Origin: Variovorax sp. DXTD-1
GTDB lineage: Bacteria; Pseudomonadota; Gammaproteobacteria; Burkholderiales; Burkholderiaceae_C
Reading direction: 5' to 3'
Length of the DNA stretch: 64,000 bases
NCBI RefSeq assembly: GCF_003984625.1
Contig: NZ_RWKH01000025.1
Coordinates: forward strand, 1-64,000
Below are positions 59,116-64,000 of this stretch, in pieces. The position numbers were made by a program, and so were the translations under genes. The first letter of the stretch is position 1, and the number at the start of each line of letters is the position of its first letter. The notes under the pieces are model-generated. The model was not told where the DNA came from. It ran no database searches and saw only the letters and a program-made list of their open reading frames with translations.

Positions 59116-60450
59116 TCAATGCGCAGGAAGCCTTGCGCTGGCCAGCCACCCCTGCACGTCCTGCCCCGCTTCGCGGCGCGGAACGATCGGCTCGATGCGC
59201 ACCGCACCGAAACCGGCGGCCGCAAGACAGGCCTCGACATGCGCAGCCGCATGGCGGTAGCGGCCGCTGCCTTCGAGCCTGAAGTCGCCACGGCCTCCGG
59301 GCATGGCCTCGACCGTGAACACCACCCCTCCGCCGGGGCGCAGCGCGCGCGCGGCAGCAGCCAGCACCTCGTGCAGGTCGCCGAAGTAGCACAGCGTGTC
59401 AGCCGATATCACCAGGTCGAACCGGCCGGGCTGGGTGTGCAGGTAGTGGGTGAGCTCGGCCTTGTGCAGCACGTCGTAGCCGCCGCGTTGCTCCGCGCGC
59501 TGCAGCATGCCCACCGACAGGTCGCAGCCGGCCAGGTGCGCGGCCCAGGGCCGCAGCAGCGGGGCGCAGAGTCCGGTGCCGCAGCCGGCATCGACCACGG
59601 CCAGATTCGCGGCGGGCGCGCCATGCATTTCCTGCACCGCGCGTGCCACCAGTTCGGGGGCGCGGTAATGCAGCTTCTCCAGGCTCGCATCGAAGCTTCC
59701 GGCGTAGCTGTCGAACACGGTCTCCACATAGCCGTCGCTGGCGCGCGCGGGCGCACGCCCCTCGCAGGCGGCCAGCAGGTGCATGACCACGGGGTTGCCT
59801 GGATCCTCGGCCAGCCACTCCCGGTACATGCCAAGGGCCTGCTCGTTCTCGCCGAGCAGTTCCAGCGCGCGAATCACCTGAGACCGGGCATTCAGGTTGC
59901 GCGGCTGCAACAGCACCGCACGGCTGTTGGCGATCACGCTCTCATGGATGCGGCCCTGCTCCATCAGTGCGATCGACAGGTTGTACCAGGCCTCGCTGAA
60001 TTCCGGCCGCAGTTCGATCGCCTGCCGGCTGAAACGCTCGGCGGCTTGCCAGTGGCCCTTGCGGCGCTCGAGCGAGGCGATGTTGCTCAGCGCATCGGCG
60101 CCCTCGTCGCCTCCTTTCGCGAAGGAGACGCTGTTGCCGTAAGCGCGCATCGCGTCGTCGATGCGGCCGGTCTCGACCAGCAGGTTGCCCAGGTTGTTCC
60201 AGGCGCCGCTCTGCGCGGGTTGCAGCGTGAGCGACCGTCCGATCAACGCGATGCTCTCGTTGCTGCGGCCCTGCGCATGGCGCAGCAGGCCCTGGTAGTG
60301 CAAGGCGTCGGGGTCGGCCGGCGCCGCCTCGAGGATGCGGTCCAGCAATTCACCTGCCGCGTCCGGCTTCTGCGCCTTGATCAGCGCCGCGGCTCGCGCC
60401 AGCGCGGCCGCGTGCGTCATCGTGTCCGGTTGTGCGGGCGACGTGGTCAT
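59116..60450 (-). CDS. TPR-repeat SAM-dependent methyltransferase within the T6SS operon
   Basis: The 444-residue protein has N-terminal TPR units (about 15-240; AWNNLGNLLVETGRIDDAMRAYGN, AWYNLSIALMEQGRIHESV). A class-I methyltransferase follows (about 250-444) with SAM motif I VVDAGCGTGLCAPLL, then CDLSVGMLQRAEQRG, LVISADTLCYFGD and RALRPGGGVVFTVE. The start overlaps the tssG stop (ATGA), so it is co-translated with T6SS genes. The TPR part could bind a T6SS protein as substrate. No target is known from sequence. Confidence 0.85.
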   Translation of the reverse strand: MTTSPAQPDTMTHAAALARAAALIKAQKPDAAGELLDRILEAAPADPDALHYQGLLRHAQGRSNESIALIGRSLTLQPAQSGAWNNLGNLLVETGRIDDAMRAYGNSVSFAKGGDEGADALSNIASLERRKGHWQAAERFSRQAIELRPEFSEAWYNLSIALMEQGRIHESVIANSRAVLLQPRNLNARSQVIRALELLGENEQALGMYREWLAEDPGNPVVMHLLAACEGRAPARASDGYVETVFDSYAGSFDASLEKLHYRAPELVARAVQEMHGAPAANLAVVDAGCGTGLCAPLLRPWAAHLAGCDLSVGMLQRAEQRGGYDVLHKAELTHYLHTQPGRFDLVISADTLCYFGDLHEVLAAAARALRPGGGVVFTVEAMPGGRGDFRLEGSGRYRHAAAHVEACLAAAGFGAVRIEPIVPRREAGQDVQGWLASARLPAH

Positions 60451-61538
60451 GTAGCGGCTCCCACGGTGGCCTGGGCCGTACGGGCGATCGTCGAGCTGTT
60501 GCCGATGCGCACGTCCGCGGCGTCGTTGGCGCGCGTGCGCTGGCCGAGCCATGAGACCCAGCCCAGGCGCGGCGCATTGCCTTTGGCTTGGCCAAGGCGC
60601 GTGACGGGCACCTCGGCCTTCTCGAGCGCCAGCTCGGCGTCCCATTCGAGTTCGTCGCCGAGCAGTTGCTGCATCCAGCGCTGCAGCACCGGCCGCGCGT
60701 TGCCGATCGGCAGGAACATGCGGTACTGCTCGAGCGTGAGCGGGCCGATGTGCAGGCGCACGCGGTGCTGCCGGTCCCACGCACGCGTGCCGAGCATCGC
60801 GCCCATGCCCATCGAGCGCGAACTCTCGCCCTGCCCCAGCCGCGTGAGCTCGCCGGCGGGCAGGCTCATCCAGTGGCCGACCCAGCGCTCCAGCGCCACC
60901 GGCACGCCGAAGTAGCTGCACAGAACCGCTTGCACGCTCTCGGCGTTGTGCACGCGGCGCGCGAGCCAGCCCGAGAAATGAAGGCGGGCATCGTCGTGCA
61001 CCTCGTCGCGCCCTATGCGCCCCGGCGTGCCGATGCCCACGAACGCGCCCACCTGCAGGCGGAAGCGGTCCTCGCCCGGCCGGTCGAGCGCCACCGCGGG
61101 CCGCGCCTGCGCCCATGCGCGATAGAAGTGCAGCGAGAAGCGGTGCAGAAAGCTGTCAAGGAAGGCCAGCCAGGTCGGGTCGCCATGGTTCAGGCTGCGC
61201 TCGCGGATGAAGTCGCTCAGGTGAACCGGCAGCGGGCCGTTGGGGCCGACATAGCTGAAGAAGTGCTGCCGCAGGCGCGGCGGCGAATGCGCGCTTGCCG
61301 GCTCGAAGCGGCTGAAGCTGGCCGGTGCGAACGACAGCGACGGCTCCTGCCCCACGCGCACCGGCTCCGCGCTCGGCAGCAATGCGCGGCCCCAGCGCGG
61401 CGTGGTCGCGGCCACCGACTCCAGCCGGCGCAGCACCGCAAAATAGTCGAACGACCACGGCTCGGCCGACCACTCGCGCAGCGCGGTGTCGACTCTTGTG
61501 GCTACAGAATCTGCCGGGTCCCGCACAGCGGCCTCCAT
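60447..61538 (-). CDS. tssG: T6SS baseplate protein TssG
   Basis: The 363-residue protein matches TssG/ImpH (WSFDYFAVLRRLE, LPSAEPVRVGQEPSLSFAPASF, FFSYVGPNGPLPVHLSDFIRER, IGPLTLEQYRMFLP). TssG is part of the wedge with TssF, TssE and TssK. I choose the ATG at 61538, which overlaps the end of tssF by 37 nt; a GAG-containing ribosome-binding site lies about 8 nt upstream. Longer open sequence upstream lies over tssF and is rejected. Confidence 0.92.
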   Translation of the reverse strand: MEAAVRDPADSVATRVDTALREWSAEPWSFDYFAVLRRLESVAATTPRWGRALLPSAEPVRVGQEPSLSFAPASFSRFEPASAHSPPRLRQHFFSYVGPNGPLPVHLSDFIRERSLNHGDPTWLAFLDSFLHRFSLHFYRAWAQARPAVALDRPGEDRFRLQVGAFVGIGTPGRIGRDEVHDDARLHFSGWLARRVHNAESVQAVLCSYFGVPVALERWVGHWMSLPAGELTRLGQGESSRSMGMGAMLGTRAWDRQHRVRLHIGPLTLEQYRMFLPIGNARPVLQRWMQQLLGDELEWDAELALEKAEVPVTRLGQAKGNAPRLGWVSWLGQRTRANDAADVRIGNSSTIARTAQATVGAAT

Positions 61539-63394
61539 CGCATGGTCTCGCCCTTGCCCGCCACGCGCAGCACGGTCTCGACGAAATGGTTGACCTCCAC
61601 GTGGCGCGCGAGAAAGCGCGCCATCACCGCGCCGAACAGGAACACGCTGTGGCCGTGGAACGCGTCCTTGTCGACCTCGAGCGTCACTTCGAGCCCGCGT
61701 CCGAAGGCGATCGGCCCCTTGAGCGGCAGGCGCCGCGCAACAGGCTTGCTTTTCACCGACAGCAGCCCGCGCACCTGGCCTTGGCGCATCTCGTCGGCAT
61801 GCGTGGCGTAGAGCATCAGCGTTTCGCGCAGCGCGGCGGCACCCTGCTCCGGCGTGCCGTCGGAGATCGAGAGGTAATTGAGCGCGAGGTGATCGACCAC
61901 GCGCCAGCCCAGCCCCTGGCTCACCACCGGCGACACCGGCCGCGACGGGCCGCGCACCATGCGCACGCGCTGCACGGGGAAGGAATCGACGCAATCGAAG
62001 TCGTTGTCGCGGCCCAGCGGCATCAAGAGCGGCAGGTCGCGGTTGGTGCACAGCGCGCTCACCGCGAGCTGCCGGAGCGTGGCCGCATACGGCGCCTGCT
62101 GCGGATCGACGATCTGCATGTAGACCTCGGAGCCGATGTGGCTGCTGCGATGGCCTTCGGTGCGCTGTCGCACCGAAAGCATCCGCGGCTCGCGCGTGGT
62201 CGTGAAGTAGGCCGGGTGGCTGTGCCGCGTGCCGTGGAAGGCCGAGTAGAACGGCCGGAACACCTGTTCGGCCGCCGCGGCATCGGCGCCGGGCGCACCG
62301 TGGCCGATGACCTCGGTGACGGTGTGCACCTCGAAATCCTGCGGCCGCGTGCGGTCGGGCACCAGGTGGAACTGGCTCACGCCTTCGGTCAGCGGCACGC
62401 GGTCGAGCCGCTTGTTGAACAGGTTGACCACCGGCACGCAGTGCAGCTGCACGTTGTCGGCGCTCACCAGCTTTTCGAGCGCCGCATCGCCGCGCGAGAA
62501 CAACAGCACGAGCTCGACGTCGGTGACCGGCATTGCCGCGAGCACCGATTGCAGCCCGGCGATGCGCAGGAACTGGAAGCGCTGCGGAAACGCGAAGTAC
62601 TCCTGCAGCAGGCGAAAGCCCGAGAAGCCGGTGGCCGTGACCGGCAGCAGCGCTTCATCGTCCTCGAAGCCGACGGGCTGGATCGCCGTGGCCGGCAGGT
62701 TCTGCGCCGCGCCCTGCAGTGCGCCAACGGGCGACAGCGGCCGCACCATCACGCCGATGGGCTGGCCCAGCGCGCACTCCTGCAGTTGCCATGCCACGTC
62801 TTCGGCGCCGCCGAGATGCAGCACCAGGTCGTCGAGCGCGATCTGGCTGAAGTTGAGCCCCGCCGTCGCATGCAGCGTGATGCGCAGGCCGCCGCGGATG
62901 GCGCGCGACTGGGGATGCGTTGCAAGCGGCAGATCGGGCGCATAGGTGAAGTACTGGGCGCGCTGGATTTCGATCGGCCAGATGCGAAGTGCGCTCGAGG
63001 TGCGGAACTCGCAGTGCGTGTTCTGCCCCACGGCCTGCCGCGCGCGCAGCCCGGCGCCGCGCGGCAGCTTCGGCCCGGTCGCGAGGTTGGCGTCGTCTAG
63101 ATCGGGCGAGAAGGAGACGATCGCCATCGCCGGCGTGGGCGCGAGGAAATTCGGATAGACGATGTCGAGCAGGTGGCCCGTGAAGCGCGGGTATTCGGCA
63201 TCGAGCTTGAGGTTGACCCGCGCCGACAAGAAGGCCGTGGCCTCGATCAACCGCTCGACGTACGGATCGGCGACCTCCTGGCCTTCGATGCCCAGGCGGT
63301 GCGCGATCTTCGGAAAGGCGCGCGCGAACTCCGAGGAGCTCTCGCGGAAGTAGCGCAGTTCCTGCTCGTACAGGTTCAGCAGCCGAGGGTCCAT
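61502..63394 (-). CDS. tssF: T6SS baseplate protein TssF
   Basis: The 630-residue protein begins MDPRLLNLYEQELRYFRESS and contains DPYVERLIEATAFLSARVNLKLDAEYPRF, typical of TssF/ImpG and of normal length. Together with TssG it forms the baseplate wedge. It starts 7 nt after tssE. Confidence 0.96.
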   Translation of the reverse strand: MDPRLLNLYEQELRYFRESSSEFARAFPKIAHRLGIEGQEVADPYVERLIEATAFLSARVNLKLDAEYPRFTGHLLDIVYPNFLAPTPAMAIVSFSPDLDDANLATGPKLPRGAGLRARQAVGQNTHCEFRTSSALRIWPIEIQRAQYFTYAPDLPLATHPQSRAIRGGLRITLHATAGLNFSQIALDDLVLHLGGAEDVAWQLQECALGQPIGVMVRPLSPVGALQGAAQNLPATAIQPVGFEDDEALLPVTATGFSGFRLLQEYFAFPQRFQFLRIAGLQSVLAAMPVTDVELVLLFSRGDAALEKLVSADNVQLHCVPVVNLFNKRLDRVPLTEGVSQFHLVPDRTRPQDFEVHTVTEVIGHGAPGADAAAAEQVFRPFYSAFHGTRHSHPAYFTTTREPRMLSVRQRTEGHRSSHIGSEVYMQIVDPQQAPYAATLRQLAVSALCTNRDLPLLMPLGRDNDFDCVDSFPVQRVRMVRGPSRPVSPVVSQGLGWRVVDHLALNYLSISDGTPEQGAAALRETLMLYATHADEMRQGQVRGLLSVKSKPVARRLPLKGPIAFGRGLEVTLEVDKDAFHGHSVFLFGAVMARFLARHVEVNHFVETVLRVAGKGETMRWRPLCGTRQIL

Positions 63395-63401
63395 GTCGGA
63401 C

Positions 63402-63917
63402 TTATCTTGGGTTTTGCGCCATGTCCACGATCTCGATGCGTCCTTCTTCCAGGTCTACGCGGCTTCGCATCAGGAACTCGAGCGGCACGGGCTGCGCCCA
63501 CAGCATGCCGCGGATCTGCAGGCCGATGCTGTTGTGCGAGTCGAGTGCCGAGCCTTCCATGACGAGTTCAACTTCGAGAGTGCGGGACAAAATGCGCGGC
63601 TCGAACTGCAGGATTGCGTTCTTCAAAGCCTGTTCCATGCTGACACGCTGCACCGACGAGGTGAACTGGCCAGACAGCATAGGCAATCCGTAGTTGATGA
63701 CCGAGCGTGCGGCGTTCGGGTATTGCTTGTCGTCCATGGCAAGCCCGAAGCCGGTGGCGTTGAAGAGCCAGCTCAGGTCGCGCAGCACCGCCGAGCGCAG
63801 CGCCTGCTTGGTGAGCGTGCGCTTGTCGTCGCTCTCGCGCTTTTCGGTGGGCGCGTTATCGACCAGGCGGTCGAGCAGCGACGGCTGCAGGCGTTCCTGG
63901 GCGGTGAGTTCGGCCAC
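63402..63917 (-). CDS. tssE: T6SS baseplate protein TssE (gp25-like)
   Basis: The 171-residue protein has the gp25-like core (SVINYGLPMLSGQ, AILQFEPRILSRTLEVEL, GMLWAQPVPLEFLMRSRVDLEEG). It starts sheath polymerisation on the baseplate. The start is GTG at 63917, 2 nt after the stop of the upstream gene. Confidence 0.94.
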   Translation of the reverse strand: MAELTAQERLQPSLLDRLVDNAPTEKRESDDKRTLTKQALRSAVLRDLSWLFNATGFGLAMDDKQYPNAARSVINYGLPMLSGQFTSSVQRVSMEQALKNAILQFEPRILSRTLEVELVMEGSALDSHNSIGLQIRGMLWAQPVPLEFLMRSRVDLEEGRIEIVDMAQNPR

Positions 63918-63919
63918 GT

Positions 63920-64000
63920 TCAGCCGCCTGCGTCGCCGGGGCCGTCCTGCGGTGCGGCAGAGGCGCCCGGTGCGAAGAGGATCTCGCGCACGTCCATGAG
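63920..64000 (-). CDS. C-terminal fragment of a T6SS gene upstream of tssE, probably TagJ/ImpE (runs off the right edge)
   Basis: Only the last 26 codons are present. They read LMDVREILFAPG and then an Ala/Gly-rich end. The position just before tssE and this ending are compatible with the accessory protein TagJ (ImpE). The fragment is too short for a firm call. Confidence 0.5.
   Translation of the reverse strand, partial: LMDVREILFAPGASAAPQDGPGDAGG

Overview
The window looks like a chromosomal segment of a high-GC betaproteobacterium of the family Comamonadaceae, most like Variovorax. The basis is the tRNA-Tyr/Gly/Thr-tuf cluster, the gene order of the trp region, and the style of the type VI secretion (T6SS) genes. 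The genus is inferred from recognised protein sequences; no search was run.

Layout. (1) 1-510, minus strand: tRNA-Tyr, tRNA-Gly, tRNA-Thr and the first 32 codons of tuf. (2) 615-7409, minus strand: a compact trp operon read as trpE, a GxxExxY-family gene, trpG, a threonine aldolase gene, a LysE/RhtB exporter gene, trpD, trpC, ung. (3) 7734-9096: a chalcone-isomerase-like secreted protein and phosphoglycolate phosphatase. (4) 9532-26608, plus strand: a five-gene locus with a giant (about 3,600 residues) repetitive surface or secreted protein (DUF4347, Ig/cadherin-like, T1SS-143 and VCBS repeats). It is followed by a TolC-like outer-membrane protein, a short periplasmic adaptor, a GAF-like/HlyD adaptor, and an M50 metalloprotease-adaptor fusion. 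No ABC transporter is encoded, so this is a non-canonical type I-like export/display locus and my main candidate for a poorly described system. (5) 26622-30349: small stress-type and hypothetical genes and a LuxR-type response regulator. (6) 30597-64000: a large T6SS cluster.

T6SS. The plus strand carries tssL (with a DUF4384-like tail), a short TssM-like gene, tssA, tssB, tssC, hcp and a CHAP/NlpC-like putative effector. The minus strand carries tssJ. It also carries one long, probably polycistronic run from the right edge: tagJ (partial), tssE, tssF, tssG, TPR-methyltransferase, tssH, vgrG2 with a DUF2169/pentapeptide/DUF3540/PAAR-like set, and vgrG1 with DUF6484 and a PAAR-like nuclease toxin. 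Two paralogous small proteins, DUF2169, a ketosynthase-like/HEAT fusion, tagH and pppA complete that run. Full-length tssM, tssK and the ppkA kinase are not in the window.

The two effector islands are each headed by a VgrG. The VgrGs share a nearly identical head but have 8-residue-periodic spikes of different length. The TagH/PppA pair suggests post-translational control of firing. Protein functions rest on recognised motifs and family resemblance read by eye; no alignments or structure predictions were run.
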